From Rivularia sp. PCC 7116 (GTDB taxonomy: Bacteria > Cyanobacteriota > Cyanobacteriia > Cyanobacteriales > Nostocaceae), in NCBI RefSeq assembly GCF_000316665.1, contig NC_019678.1, forward strand, positions 1,302,001 to 1,366,000: DNA of 64,000 bases, written 5' to 3'. Both the position numbers and the translations under genes were made by a program. Below are positions 9,125 to 18,440 of this stretch, piece by piece (the first letter of the stretch is position 1; each line of letters begins with the position of its first letter). Under the pieces are notes generated by a model. It was not told the origin of the DNA. It saw only the letters and a program-made list of their open reading frames with translations, and made no database searches.

Positions 9125-10828
9125 TTATAAAACCTCTAATGAAAGTATAGTTTGGTCATCTTCTTGAACTTCGGTATCAACATGGATACGACTTAGTAAT
9201 TTATTGAGACTAAGGGGTGTTTCTTGTTCGAGCAATAGTTTCCATAACCCTTCTTGGTTGAGCATGGAACGTGTCGGCGATTCAACACCATGCGATAAAC
9301 AATTACTGAAGCTTTCTTTCATTGAAACTTGAGCTTCAGTAATACCATCACTTGCAAGCAGCAAAGTTTCATTAGAAGCAAGAATCAATTCTCCAGCATT
9401 TGCTTTCCAATCTGGTAGTATTCCCAAAGGAATTCCACGTACCTTGAGAAAATTAGGTCTGTCTGGGTGTGAATTTTTGTGCGAACAGACTATTGGGTAA
9501 ATGTGACCGGCATTAGCATATACTAATTGCTTAGTATTGGGAGAATATCGAGCTAATACCAAAGTAATAAAGCAATTGTTGCTTACGAGATCGTCGCCTA
9601 AAGCTTCATTTAAATTCTTCATTACTATATTTGGCATTGCAGGGGTTTCTTGAGATAATTCCCGACGCAATACCGATATTGCACTAGCCATAAACAGTGC
9701 AGCAGGAACACCTTTACCGGAAACATCTCCTACAGCCAACCACAAATCACCTTTGGGATGAACAAAAACTTCAAAAAAATCTCCCCCAACTTCTCTGGCT
9801 GGATAGCAACTAGCCTGTACCTTTACCCCTTCAATTTCAGGTAAACTCTGGCGTAGCAAATTATGCTGAATTTGACGTGCGACTTCCAATTCGGCATGAA
9901 TTTGTTCTTGCTTTCGCTGGAGGCTTTGGTAAAGTTTTGCTTGAGAAAGAGCTAAAGCAGCTTGCTCGGCAACACCCGAAATTAGTTCTATATCTTCATG
10001 CTGCCAATTGCGATACTCGCCACAATTCGCTCCTTCCCCATCGCTACATTGCTGTTGAAGAACAAGTACCGCTTGTAGGTGCTGTTGATAAATTAAGGGT
10101 ACGGCTAACTGCTGATAGCTTTCGCCACTATCTGAAGTAAATTTAGCTACTTCGCTATCACGACTGATAAGAACTTTTTCCATTAAAGAAGTAGGATTAA
10201 AGCAACAATTTTCAGAGTTGCTATCATCACTGCTATAGAAAAATTCATCAGGAGCTAATTTATCTCCTTCAACTGGTCTAAGTATGCAGCAAGCCGCTTC
10301 AAAAGTTTTGCCAATTGTTGCCACAATTTTTTGCAGCATACTTTGGTAATCTAAAGATTCCCTAATTGCTGTTGTGACTGCATTAACTAAGGATTCTCGT
10401 CGTAGAGAACGTCTTAAATCAAAAGTTCTTTTTTTAACTAAACGATAAGTTTGGGTAGCTTGCTCGACAAGTCCCCGCAGTTGATCTGGCTTCCAAGGTT
10501 TGGTAATGTACCTGAAAACCTGACCTGAGTTAATAGCTTCGACTAAATCTTCTACATCGGTAAAACCCGTAAGCAGAATCCGGATTGTATCGGGAAAACG
10601 CTCTACGGTTAGACCGAAAAATTCAGTGCCGTTCATCTCTGGCATTCTTTGGTCAGAGATGATTACAGCCATTTCCCCTTGTTTGTCTAATATTTCTAGA
10701 GCAGAACGGGCATTAGAGGCCTTGAATACTTTAAAATCCCGCCTAAAAGTACGGTAAAGTAAATCTAAGTTGTCTAGCTCGTCATCTACTACCATCAATT
10801 TGAGTTTGCCTGCCTCAATCTCAGTCAT
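9125..10828 (-). CDS. Response-regulator-coupled PP2C (RsbU/SpoIIE-type) phosphatase with GAF domain
   Basis: This is a signal-controlled serine phosphatase of a partner switch. An N-terminal receiver domain (about 10-125) has acidic pocket Asp15/Asp16, phosphoacceptor Asp59 in SDQRMPEMNG and Lys110 in ITKPW. A GAF-like sensor follows (about 145-300), then a short coiled coil (QRKQEQIHAELEVARQIQ) and a PP2C domain with REVGGDFFE, GDVSGKGVPAALFMA and SDGITEA metal-binding motifs. At 567 aa all three domains look complete. The RsbW-like kinase gene starts 3 bases downstream. The domain order implies that a histidine kinase, not seen here, controls dephosphorylation of a STAS protein. Confidence 0.92.
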   Translation of the reverse strand: MTEIEAGKLKLMVVDDELDNLDLLYRTFRRDFKVFKASNARSALEILDKQGEMAVIISDQRMPEMNGTEFFGLTVERFPDTIRILLTGFTDVEDLVEAINSGQVFRYITKPWKPDQLRGLVEQATQTYRLVKKRTFDLRRSLRRESLVNAVTTAIRESLDYQSMLQKIVATIGKTFEAACCILRPVEGDKLAPDEFFYSSDDSNSENCCFNPTSLMEKVLISRDSEVAKFTSDSGESYQQLAVPLIYQQHLQAVLVLQQQCSDGEGANCGEYRNWQHEDIELISGVAEQAALALSQAKLYQSLQRKQEQIHAELEVARQIQHNLLRQSLPEIEGVKVQASCYPAREVGGDFFEVFVHPKGDLWLAVGDVSGKGVPAALFMASAISVLRRELSQETPAMPNIVMKNLNEALGDDLVSNNCFITLVLARYSPNTKQLVYANAGHIYPIVCSHKNSHPDRPNFLKVRGIPLGILPDWKANAGELILASNETLLLASDGITEAQVSMKESFSNCLSHGVESPTRSMLNQEGLWKLLLEQETPLSLNKLLSRIHVDTEVQEDDQTILSLEVL

Positions 10829-11011
10829 AGTTGACTTTCATTTTCATATATTTTTCAGAGGCAAGAAAGTATAAATTTTATCTTGCCTTTAAATTCAGTT
10901 GGAACAAAAAGGTAGTTATTAACATCCCCCCACATTCCTAACACAGAATTGACTGAATGTCGTAAATTTATCTCTAATCACCTTAAAAAATACCCAGATT
11001 CGCCGAACAAG

Positions 11012-11728
11012 CTATCCTACTAGTCCAGAACGCAAAGCACGGACAGCTGCTTGAGTACGGTCATCAGCACATAATTTGTTCAAAATATTGCGGACATGGG
11101 TTTTTACAGTGCCCACTGTAATGTAGAGTCTTTCGGCAATAACGGCGTTGCTACAACCTTCTACGATTAACTGCAATACTTCTAATTCTCTTTCAGTAAG
11201 AGTATAGGGGTCAATAATATCGTCATTATCTAGCGTATTGCTAAACTCGGATTTCTCAGCAAATTGATTCGTTTGCGATGTCGCTTTAGTTGTTGGTGGG
11301 TTTTCTTGTGCTTGCTGCAATACAATACGGGCGATTGCCGGATCGATCCAAGCATTACCATTGTGAGTGTGTTTGACTGCTTCAAGCAAATTGTCATATT
11401 TATCCTTCATGCAGTAAGAATCTGCACCAGCAGCAAAAGCAGCAAGCACGGCTTCTTTACTATCGCGTAAGGTTAAAATCAGAATTTTAGTCAACAATCC
11501 AGGTGCGGCAGATTTGGCTTCTCGGGTTAATTCAATCCCATCTTTGTCGGGTAAACCAATATCTACAATTGCCACATCTGGTTGTAGAGTTTTTAATATT
11601 TTGAGTCCATCGTTTGCATTCGCAGCTTCTCCTACTATTTCAAAATCAACATTTCGCTGCAATGCTGTCCGAATACCCAAACGGGTAAGATCGTGATCTT
11701 CAATTAAAGCAACGCGAATTTTAGTCAT
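11012..11728 (-). CDS. NarL/FixJ-family response regulator (REC plus LuxR HTH)
   Basis: This is a DNA-binding response regulator. The receiver (about 1-125) has an acidic pocket in LIEDHD, the phosphoacceptor in VDIGLPDKDG (about Asp56) and a conserved Lys in CMKDKY. A linker of about 45 residues leads to a LuxR-type helix-turn-helix (LTERELEVLQLIVEGCSNAVIA and VGTVKTHVRNILNKL). At 238 aa it has normal length. It lies upstream of the partner-switching genes on the same strand, 183 bp away, so it may be coregulated, but I see no kinase gene beside it. Confidence 0.92.
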   Translation of the reverse strand: MTKIRVALIEDHDLTRLGIRTALQRNVDFEIVGEAANANDGLKILKTLQPDVAIVDIGLPDKDGIELTREAKSAAPGLLTKILILTLRDSKEAVLAAFAAGADSYCMKDKYDNLLEAVKHTHNGNAWIDPAIARIVLQQAQENPPTTKATSQTNQFAEKSEFSNTLDNDDIIDPYTLTERELEVLQLIVEGCSNAVIAERLYITVGTVKTHVRNILNKLCADDRTQAAVRALRSGLVG

Positions 11729-12448
11729 GGTAAATTTTTGCCCGTTAAACTATTAACTGTAAAATTGAGTTTACTAAAAAGTCTATTAAGATACAGTTTC
11801 ATTCACATCTGTACTGTTAATGCCGTTAATGCCATAAAACTCACCTTGATTGTGGTTGAGATATTATCAGTCTTGGCGATCGCTACCCTTATAGCAAAAG
11901 CTATAAATATACAATTTGAGTTAATTACAGCCTATTTAACAGTATTCAATACAAGAAGAAGATTAGAATATAGTTTCTTCTGTAAGAGTTAATTAGCGAT
12001 AATACCCCTGAGTGGTTAATATTACCATTACAATCGTAATTTATGTCTGAAAAGCTTTACGCTTGTGGGTGAAAGACAGCATATGTCTATTAGTTGTTTC
12101 AACCTCCTTTGTTAAAAGTATACTGGCGTTTTGAAAGATGCCGTCAGTTGATCGGCAATTATTTGTTTAACAATGTATATCAAAATGCTACTTAGAATAA
12201 AAAGTGACAAAATAATAAGTTGCGCCTTTTTTTTAGGTATTTTTAATTATTCATCAGTGAAATAATATTTAGTAATCTTTGTTACAAATTGCGGTGAAAA
12301 AGTCTACTTTCATTTATTAATATTAGTATTTTGATAATTACAGAAATAATAAAGCTGTAGCTAAAATTGCAACACAAACAATAAAGGAACAAATTTGATA
12401 AACTAGCTTCGTATTTGACGAAGGTGTGAGGCAAATTTAGAATCAAGT
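11729..12448. other. Divergent intergenic region (720 bp)
   Basis: This spacer separates the response regulator and the glycosyltransferase gene. It contains one HIP1 octamer (about 11877). An 84-codon plus-strand frame (11738-11992) is hydrophobic but has no recognisable start signal, and I do not count it as a gene. Confidence 0.45.
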
Positions 12449-13198
12449 ATGATTAAAGGCTATAAAGAATTCTCGGTTCTAGGACTACCGATACATGTAG
12501 CGACTAACTACTCGGGCTACCTGTTAGAGCGTTTGCAGCAGAGGATAGGAACTCATGTAGTAACGCTAAATGCAGAAATGACTATGCAAGCGGAAAGAGA
12601 TGAAAATCTGGCAAATATAATTAAAGCTGCTGACTTGGTAATTCCAGATGGGGCTGGCGTGGTTTTATATTTACGACTGCTTTTAAAGCAAGACGTGCGT
12701 CGAATTCCGGGAATCGAACTAGCAGAAGCACTATTATGGGAAGTTGGGCAAAATTCTCCTGATTCGACGGTATTTTTCTATGGAGGAAAGCCAGGAACAG
12801 CAGCAATCGCGGCACAGTTCTGGCAAAAGCAAATTCCTAGTTTGAATATAGCGGGAACTCATTCTGGCTATCATTCTCCAGAGGAAGAAGAAGAATTACG
12901 CTCTACTCTCTCTAAAATGCAGCCGCAAGTTATTTATGTCGGTTTGGGAGTACCCCGTCAAGAGTTATGGATAAAACAGAATCGTCACTTATGTCCGCAA
13001 GCTACTTGGGTTGGTGTAGGCGGTAGTTTTGATATTTGGTCGGGAGCTAAAACTCGCGCTCCTGCTTGGCTGGGGGATAATAATTTGGAATGGCTATATC
13101 GTCTTTATCAAGAACCGTGGCGATGGAAACGAATGTTAGCTTTACCTAAATTTGCTTTTAAAGCCTTAATTTACGGCGTAAAAACTAAAGGGGCTTGA
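12449..13198 (+). CDS. WecG/TagA/CpsF-family (GT26) glycosyltransferase
   Basis: This enzyme should add a sugar to a polyprenyl-linked intermediate in extracellular polysaccharide or cell-wall glycopolymer synthesis. The GT26 hallmarks are visible: VTLNAEMTMQAERD, ADLVIPDGAGVVL, RIPGIELAEAL, VIYVGLGVPRQELW and a C-terminal WLYRLYQEPWRWKRM. Length 249 aa is full. It stands alone, followed by a hairpin at 13260-13284; the sugar and acceptor cannot be told from the sequence. Confidence 0.92.
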   Translation: MIKGYKEFSVLGLPIHVATNYSGYLLERLQQRIGTHVVTLNAEMTMQAERDENLANIIKAADLVIPDGAGVVLYLRLLLKQDVRRIPGIELAEALLWEVGQNSPDSTVFFYGGKPGTAAIAAQFWQKQIPSLNIAGTHSGYHSPEEEEELRSTLSKMQPQVIYVGLGVPRQELWIKQNRHLCPQATWVGVGGSFDIWSGAKTRAPAWLGDNNLEWLYRLYQEPWRWKRMLALPKFAFKALIYGVKTKGA

Positions 13199-13259
13199 GC
13201 TTTAGTATTCGTAGATTTGTAGTACAAAATTTTTTTAAGTGTAATAAATAAAGATTTGA

Positions 13260-13290
13260 TATTCCTAGGGTAAGCCTGGGAATACTTATT
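13260..13290 (+). terminator. Candidate rho-independent terminator after the GT26 gene
   Basis: TATTCCTAGG and CCTGGGAATA form a 10-bp stem with one G-T pair and a five-base loop, followed by CTTATTTTG. Confidence 0.6.
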
Positions 13291-13327
13291 TTGTATGCCA
13301 TTTTTTATTTAATTTTCATAAAGAGCC

Positions 13328-14071
13328 ATGCCAGTAATTACACCCAATAACACTATTGGTAAATCTACCGATTTTCACAATCAAAAAAATGATTTAGACA
13401 ACGGTAGTAAGCTAATGGTAAAGCTGCGTTCTGTTCAAAAAACTTATGCTAATGGGGTCAATGCTTTATTGGATGCCAACTTAAGCATCAAAAAAGGAGA
13501 ATTTTTATTTATTACAGGACCAAGTGGTTCCGGTAAATCAACACTATTGAAGTTGCTGTATGGTGAAGAATTAGCAACGCAAGGAGAAGTGATTGTTGAT
13601 GAATGCGATTTATCATCGTTACGTGGCGATAGCTTATCGTTATTGCGAAGACGTATTGGTATTGTTTTTCAAGACTATAAATTAATTTCACAAAGAACGG
13701 TAACGGAAAATATCGCTGTTGTACTTCAAGCCCAAGGTTACACCCGTAAGGAAATTCAAAGACGTTTAGAGCCGACATTAAAGTTAGTAGGTTTACTGAG
13801 TAAGGCTAATTATTTTCCAGATCAACTTTCTGGAGGAGAGCAACAACGAGTAAGCATGGCAAGAGCAATTGTTGCAACCCCGCCCTTACTGTTAGCAGAT
13901 GAGCCAACGGGAAATTTAGATCCAGATAATTCTTGGCAAATAATACAAATATTACGTAAGTTAAATTCTTTTGGGGCCACAGTTATTGTTACTACTCACG
14001 ACGAGCATTTAGTAAGACGCTGTAACCAAAGAGTAATACAAGTACGAGATGGAAAAGTTTACGAACAGTGA
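13328..14071 (+). CDS. ftsE: Cell-division ATP-binding protein FtsE
   Basis: This is the ATPase half of FtsEX, which couples cytokinesis to peptidoglycan hydrolysis. After an N-terminal extension of about 30 residues come Walker [18 protein letters not shown] signature, Walker B LLLADE with [13 protein letters not shown], and [11 protein letters not shown], a typical FtsE end. The extension is not in enterobacterial FtsE but, from memory, occurs in cyanobacterial homologs. No ftsX permease gene is adjacent in the window, so the partner is encoded elsewhere. Length is 247 aa. Confidence 0.9.
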   Translation: MPVITPNNTIGKSTDFHNQKNDLDNGSKLMVKLRSVQKTYANGVNALLDANLSIKKGEFLFITGPSGSGKSTLLKLLYGEELATQGEVIVDECDLSSLRGDSLSLLRRRIGIVFQDYKLISQRTVTENIAVVLQAQGYTRKEIQRRLEPTLKLVGLLSKANYFPDQLSGGEQQRVSMARAIVATPPLLLADEPTGNLDPDNSWQIIQILRKLNSFGATVIVTTHDEHLVRRCNQRVIQVRDGKVYEQ

Positions 14072-14139
14072 AAAATTATACTTTTCTCTACTTTTAACTC
14101 CCCATGTCATGCCCTATTGGCAATAATAAGTGCGTATGC

Positions 14140-14338
14140 AAAATTATTTGTGTCATTGCGAGCGACAGCGTTAGCGGAGCGTGTCCGTCAGGACATAGCA
14201 ATCCCAGAGTCTTGCGATGATCCACACCTTACTCTTCGAGAACCCCTCCGGGGAACAGGTGAATGCTTGGTTTCACTATGTTCCCTTCGGGGACAAGCTT
14301 CGCTAACGTTCAACTCGCAATCACAAATGCACAATTAA
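14140..14338. repeat. Interspersed palindromic repeat block
   Basis: The segment holds several short G/C hairpins typical of cyanobacterial interspersed repeats: TGTCCGTCAGGACA, CCCCTCCGGGG and CCCTTCGGGG, embedded in TGTCATTGCGAGCGACAGCG and GCTTCGCTAACG text. A relative of its left part is at 21562-21600 in the opposite orientation. Codons can be read through it (14117-14338), but this is repeat DNA, not a gene. Confidence 0.75.
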
Positions 14339-14355
14339 ATTTGCCTAAGTACTTA

Positions 14356-15126
14356 TCAACACGAAACCCGGTTTTTTGCTTTAACTGAAAACGGTATGAG
14401 AGCAGCGTCCATACTTTTTTGTTCTAGTTTTTTGTTTGGTGCTAATGTTTGTAAACTATCGAAAGCTGCATCTTGGATTGTTGCTTCTGTTTCATTGGTG
14501 AGCAACATTTGTAAGCATTGGATAATATACGTTTTCGTTTCAGGCTCAAGTTGTTGAGAAGTCGCCAATTTTGTCAATTGGCGCACTGCAATTAGACGTT
14601 TAAGGGGATCTGCATCTGTCAAATTTTCTAAGAATTGCTCTAACTTATCTTGTTCTTGATTTCCGTGTAAGTTGATCGACAACCGAGCTAACAATATTAA
14701 AACTGTTACAGTTGCCAAACCTTGGGCAATTGCACCAGCAGCAATCCAAGCATTAGGAGCGTCAACCCAAATCGTTGCAGCTGTATAGGTTCCTAAGCAA
14801 GTAATAACACCACTTGCAACTGCTAGCAATAAACGTCCGTTTGTGGTTTGCAGAAAATTACGTACTTTAAATAAGAATTTAGACCAATCCCAATGCGGCA
14901 TTGAGTAGACTAATAACATCACAAAAATACCCGAGCCGCTAGCAATTAATAATTTTGGGTTCCACAAAAGCATGGCAACGACAATCGTCAGAAACCAAAG
15001 AAAATTTGAAGGGTTCTTCGGAAGCGATATTTTTCCTTTCCTGGCTCCTGTCTTTGATTGCGGAAGCTCCCTTAAGGGGATATTTTTCATGAATTGCTGC
15101 CAATAAGACGAAGCCATTTTTGCCAC
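14356..15126 (-). CDS. Conserved cyanobacterial membrane protein with armadillo-type C-terminus
   Basis: I recognise only the general family (armadillo-fold-containing membrane proteins of cyanobacteria). Residues about 40-165 contain four hydrophobic segments (LWFLTIVVAMLLW, LLIASGSGIFVMLLVY, LLLAVASGVITCLGTYTAA, IAQGLATVTVLILLARL). The soluble C-terminus (about 175-245) is helical, with DADPLKRLIAVRQLTKLA and IIQCLQMLL, like two HEAT/ARM repeats. The last codons (KNRVSC) and the stop lie in an AAACCGGGTTTC-type repeat also seen at 28848-28882. A start at Met4 is equally likely. Function unknown. Confidence 0.65.
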   Translation of the reverse strand: MAKMASSYWQQFMKNIPLRELPQSKTGARKGKISLPKNPSNFLWFLTIVVAMLLWNPKLLIASGSGIFVMLLVYSMPHWDWSKFLFKVRNFLQTTNGRLLLAVASGVITCLGTYTAATIWVDAPNAWIAAGAIAQGLATVTVLILLARLSINLHGNQEQDKLEQFLENLTDADPLKRLIAVRQLTKLATSQQLEPETKTYIIQCLQMLLTNETEATIQDAAFDSLQTLAPNKKLEQKSMDAALIPFSVKAKNRVSC

Positions 15127-15279
15127 GTTGCTTACCTACTACTATTTAAGATTTACTGTTGGGTATAGTTATCTATCAAGACTAAGAATATATAATATAT
15201 CTACCAGAAAATCTATCACTAAAAGGCACTGATTCAAAATTGCCAGGAATTATAAAAGTAATATTTGCTGTTTGCAATA

Positions 15280-15861
15280 TTAATAAGAAAAACTTAGGTC
15301 GTCAACGGTGAATTGAGCCTCGAAAGCATGAAAGCAAATAGAATGGATGTTTTGGGCTGTTACCGACAATAAAGTATTCGGAGCTAATGAAGAGTCTGAG
15401 TTAGCAAGGTTACCTGATGGTAATATCGCACGATCTAGGAGTTGGCGAGATTCATCGTAAGCAGACAGCATTAATCGCTGAGAACTGGTAACAAAAGCAC
15501 TAACTGAATGAACGGGATTTACAAAAGTAGCTTCTAGTAATCCGCTTTTAGGCGAACTCATTAATACGATTAATCCTGAATGGGGTGGAAATGCTGGATT
15601 TGAAGGTTCTATAGCTATACAATTACTAAATAATACTCCTTTACTTTCGTACTGACGATCCACTACTTCAAAGCATTGCAGATTGTCAAGTTGTAAGAAA
15701 GTACATTCAGCTACAGGGGTATTAGTCGTATGATTTTGCGAACATTGCAAATTCGCATATTTTGATGTAAAACTTTGAGAATAACTATTAAGGTTGTCAA
15801 GCTTAAAGAAAGGCTCCTCAACCGTTGTTACACCTGATTGAAAACTAGCCTGCTTTACCAT
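15280..15861 (-). CDS. Hypothetical beta-rich protein
   Basis: The product has 193 residues, no signal peptide and no membrane segment. It is predicted beta-rich from sequence: FVNPVHSVSAFVTSSQRLMLSAY and a terminal FEAQFTVDDLSFSY pattern resemble the jelly-roll region of PEP-CTERM-type cyanobacterial exported proteins, but no sorting motif is present. I do not recognise a named family. It is a stand-alone gene. Confidence 0.6.
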   Translation of the reverse strand: MVKQASFQSGVTTVEEPFFKLDNLNSYSQSFTSKYANLQCSQNHTTNTPVAECTFLQLDNLQCFEVVDRQYESKGVLFSNCIAIEPSNPAFPPHSGLIVLMSSPKSGLLEATFVNPVHSVSAFVTSSQRLMLSAYDESRQLLDRAILPSGNLANSDSSLAPNTLLSVTAQNIHSICFHAFEAQFTVDDLSFSY

Positions 15862-16333
15862 TGCTTAGATAAAAATAAAAATTACTAAATAGGGAAGAAC
15901 TGTCTGTTTCCGACTGCTTTAGATTTAAGAGCGTACAAATATTTCAATTAATAAGGAGTGCCCAGAACAATTACAGTAAAAAGTCAGTAAAGAAGGTTCT
16001 GAGCTTTCTTAACGCTCCCATAACATCTATAACGTCGGTGATTAATAGGAATAGAGTACCATAAAAGTCCGGCTGCAAAATTTAGGTCTGAGTTATTGTA
16101 GATACCAGTACTATTGTTGAAACTATAGTAATTTCAAGCTAAAATTTTTTATATACTGAAAAAATAAACACTGAATCTTTACAACTTAGGCAGTAATTTC
16201 ACATCTACTTAATCTCTCCAAAGTTAGAAGTAATTATGTGAAGATTTAGCTGATAATTAAAGTGGTTGCAATCTTTATGGAAGCGTAACTTTTGCTTGTC
16301 ATAAAATAATCACAACAATTAACAAAAATATCT
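15862..16333. other. Divergent intergenic region (472 bp)
   Basis: AT-rich spacer between two divergent genes. I see no gene or strong structural element in it. Confidence 0.45.
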
Positions 16334-17233
16334 ATGTTTCAGCCATTGGGGTTTGAGCGCTGCTCGGTAAATACATCATTAGGCAGGATGATTTACTATA
16401 CCAATACAGGCTCTCCTTGGCAGGATGAAATAACTGCCATTACGGATAAAGAAACCTTGGTATTCTTACATGGGTTCGGTGGTGGTTCTTCTGCTTACGA
16501 ATGGTCAAAGGTTTACTCAGCCTTTGCAGCAGAATATCGCATCATTGCACCGGATTTAATCGGTTGGGGTGAATCGGAACATCCAGTAAGAAACTACCAA
16601 GTTGAAGATTATTTAACTACGATTAAGGAATTTTTACAGCAAGTCTGTGACGGTGGCGTAAAAGTCATTGCTTCTTCCCTAACAGCAGCGTTTACCATTC
16701 GAGTCGCTATAACCAATCCGGAACTATTTAAGTCTTTGATTCTAACTACCCCATCAGGACTTTCGGATTTTGGCGAAAACTATTCCCGCAGCTTTTTTGC
16801 ACAGCTAGTTAGTACGCCGATTCTGGATAAATTGATTTACAGTACGGGGGTTGCAACTAGCGGTGGTATTCGTAGTTTTCTAGAGCAACGGCAATTTGCT
16901 AATTCCAATCGGGTTTACGAAGAAATAGTAGAAGCTTATTTAGAATCTGCGAAACAAGAAAATGCAGAATATGCAGCTTTATCTTTTGTTAGGGGAGATT
17001 TATGCTTCGATTTATCGCAGTATATTGAACAGTTGACAATACCTACAGCGATTATTTGGGGACAAAAATCACAATTTACCGGGCCAGAAATTGGACAGCG
17101 TCTCGCGCAAATGAATCCTCAAGTCATTAAAATTTTTCAAAAGTTAGAAAATGTTGGTTTAACACCTCAATTGGAATTACCAGGGGTAACAATTGGTTTA
17201 ATCAAAAAGTTTATACCTTTGCTAAATCAATAA
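16334..17233 (+). CDS. Alpha/beta-hydrolase-fold protein with a degenerate catalytic triad
   Basis: The fold is clear: FLHGFGGGSSAYEW (oxyanion HG, residues 46-47), APDLIGWGESEHP and a TIPTAIIWG strand near the C-terminus. The usual G-x-S-x-G nucleophile elbow is replaced by A-S-S115-L-T. The acid position of the WGxxD motif reads WGQKSQF (Ser for Asp). The usual GHxPQLE histidine motif reads VGLTPQLELP (Leu for His). So only the serine remains and normal hydrolase activity is doubtful. Length 299 aa is full and the frame is intact; from memory, close homologs with the same replacements exist in other Nostocales, suggesting a conserved non-catalytic role. Confidence 0.85.
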   Translation: MFQPLGFERCSVNTSLGRMIYYTNTGSPWQDEITAITDKETLVFLHGFGGGSSAYEWSKVYSAFAAEYRIIAPDLIGWGESEHPVRNYQVEDYLTTIKEFLQQVCDGGVKVIASSLTAAFTIRVAITNPELFKSLILTTPSGLSDFGENYSRSFFAQLVSTPILDKLIYSTGVATSGGIRSFLEQRQFANSNRVYEEIVEAYLESAKQENAEYAALSFVRGDLCFDLSQYIEQLTIPTAIIWGQKSQFTGPEIGQRLAQMNPQVIKIFQKLENVGLTPQLELPGVTIGLIKKFIPLLNQ

Positions 17234-17248
17234 AAATAATAAATAGTA

Positions 17249-17287
17249 ATAAGTCATCAGCCGCATCGATAGTGACTGATGACTTAT
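17249..17287. terminator. Inverted repeat between convergent genes
   Basis: A perfect 12-bp inverted repeat (ATAAGTCATCAG and CTGATGACTTAT) with a 15-base loop lies between convergent genes. On the minus strand it is followed by a T-rich run, so it can terminate the 17446-17757 gene; on the plus strand the T tract is weak. Confidence 0.6.
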
Positions 17288-17445
17288 GTAGTTATATACA
17301 TGGGAAACTCCCTATCAATAACCTGACAAATATCGAAGAGAAGCACAAATAAAGCTAAGGTTTACAAAAGCTTATACTTTATTATTTTTGAATTGTGCCA
17401 AGTGGTTTGAGTAGAAAACAGAAATTATTTTTCCTACTTCAAAAC

Positions 17446-17757
17446 TTAACTAGCTTTTCTACGCGAATTCGTAACAACTAGTTCAAACTCCCAGCCTGGA
17501 AGCTGCTGCACTGACTTGCTAATGCGACGTAAATCTTCAGAACCATTACAGCTAAGATTTTGTCTTGTTCTAACTTTCGCAGCAACAACCTTGTTATCAT
17601 TTACAGCTATCAAATCAAGCGAACAATCTGCTAAAACTTTAGGTAGTTTTTCGGAAGACGGATTAATAGTTACTGAATAACCTTGTTCTCGGTATTCTTT
17701 GGCAAGCTTTAAGAGTCGCCGATATTCTAAGGGGTTTTGATTGTCCTGATAGCTCAT
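17446..17757 (-). CDS. Small REase_AHJR-like (PD-(D/E)XK-fold) protein, active site degenerate
   Basis: This 103-aa protein resembles the REase_AHJR-like family: an N-terminal helix (LLKLAKEYREQGYSVTINPS), then SLDLIAVNDNKVVAAKVRTR, then QQLPGWEFELVVTN. In the nuclease fold the core is D-(x)n-(E/Q)-x-K; here Asp48 and Lys61 fit but the acidic position is Ala59, so cleavage activity is questionable. It lies 260 bp downstream of a RusA-type resolvase gene on the same strand. The fold assignment is from pattern memory, without a profile search. Confidence 0.55.
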   Translation of the reverse strand: MSYQDNQNPLEYRRLLKLAKEYREQGYSVTINPSSEKLPKVLADCSLDLIAVNDNKVVAAKVRTRQNLSCNGSEDLRRISKSVQQLPGWEFELVVTNSRRKAS

Positions 17758-18017
17758 ATCTAATTACACAGAGTTGCTAGGAGTAAAATATTAATCACTT
17801 TACTTATTATAGAGCAAACCTATAAAGATATTCCTGTTAAATGGATTGCAATATTGATAATTATTTTTATTACTTAAACGAAGCTTAATTAATAAGACTT
17901 TTAATAACAATTATATTAGAATAGGCGCTTATTATATAATTTAATAAGCGCTTAATCGCAGTCAATTGATAGTTAAATATACTCGGATATTGGGGTAGAT
18001 GCAGCATCAGATTATTT

Positions 18018-18440
18018 TTATAAAGACAAATCTCCAGGGTCTGGTGCAGCCTCAACTTTGATGTGCAAAAATTCTTCACCTTGAGAAAATCCTTCCGCTA
18101 ATGCTGGAGAAATACCTTTGATTCTAAAAGAACCATTTAGATTGCGACGACGACTGATAAAATCAGTAATCTGATAGTCATCAACATAAATCAAACCATT
18201 CAGAGCATCTCTAATTGGTTTTACTATATTGTCACTATCCGGAACGGCTGATTCATCACCCGGATCGGCATCATAATAATGAGTAATAATAACTTGGACA
18301 TCATCTCCTAAAGGAGAGTCTTGTTCCCAATAAGATTCGGCAGTTTCACGAACTTGTTTCTTCCAATCACTGACGCGCTTGCGTACTTTATTTTGGTGAG
18401 AAACCGGTTTACCAATTACTACAAATTCAAATGGCAGCAT
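18018..18440 (-). CDS. RusA-family Holliday-junction endonuclease
   Basis: RusA is a small dimeric Mg-dependent resolvase, often of phage origin in E. coli but found as a chromosomal gene in many cyanobacteria. The hallmark is visible: PDSDNIVKPIRDALNGLIYVDD, giving Asp68, Asp70, Lys74 and Asp87/Asp88 in the positions of the known acidic residues and the essential lysine. The protein is 140 aa with an N-terminal VIGKPVSHQNK strand typical of the family and an extra acidic tail. The downstream REase-like gene may be cotranscribed. No phage genes are nearby. Confidence 0.85.
   Translation of the reverse strand: MLPFEFVVIGKPVSHQNKVRKRVSDWKKQVRETAESYWEQDSPLGDDVQVIITHYYDADPGDESAVPDSDNIVKPIRDALNGLIYVDDYQITDFISRRRNLNGSFRIKGISPALAEGFSQGEEFLHIKVEAAPDPGDLSL

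Noticed and set aside
11738-11992. 84-codon hydrophobic plus-strand frame
   Set aside because: It starts in the divergent promoter region directly beside the response-regulator start, has no clear Shine-Dalgarno sequence and resembles no known protein.
14117-14338. 73-codon frame
   Set aside because: It is a translation of an interspersed palindromic repeat.
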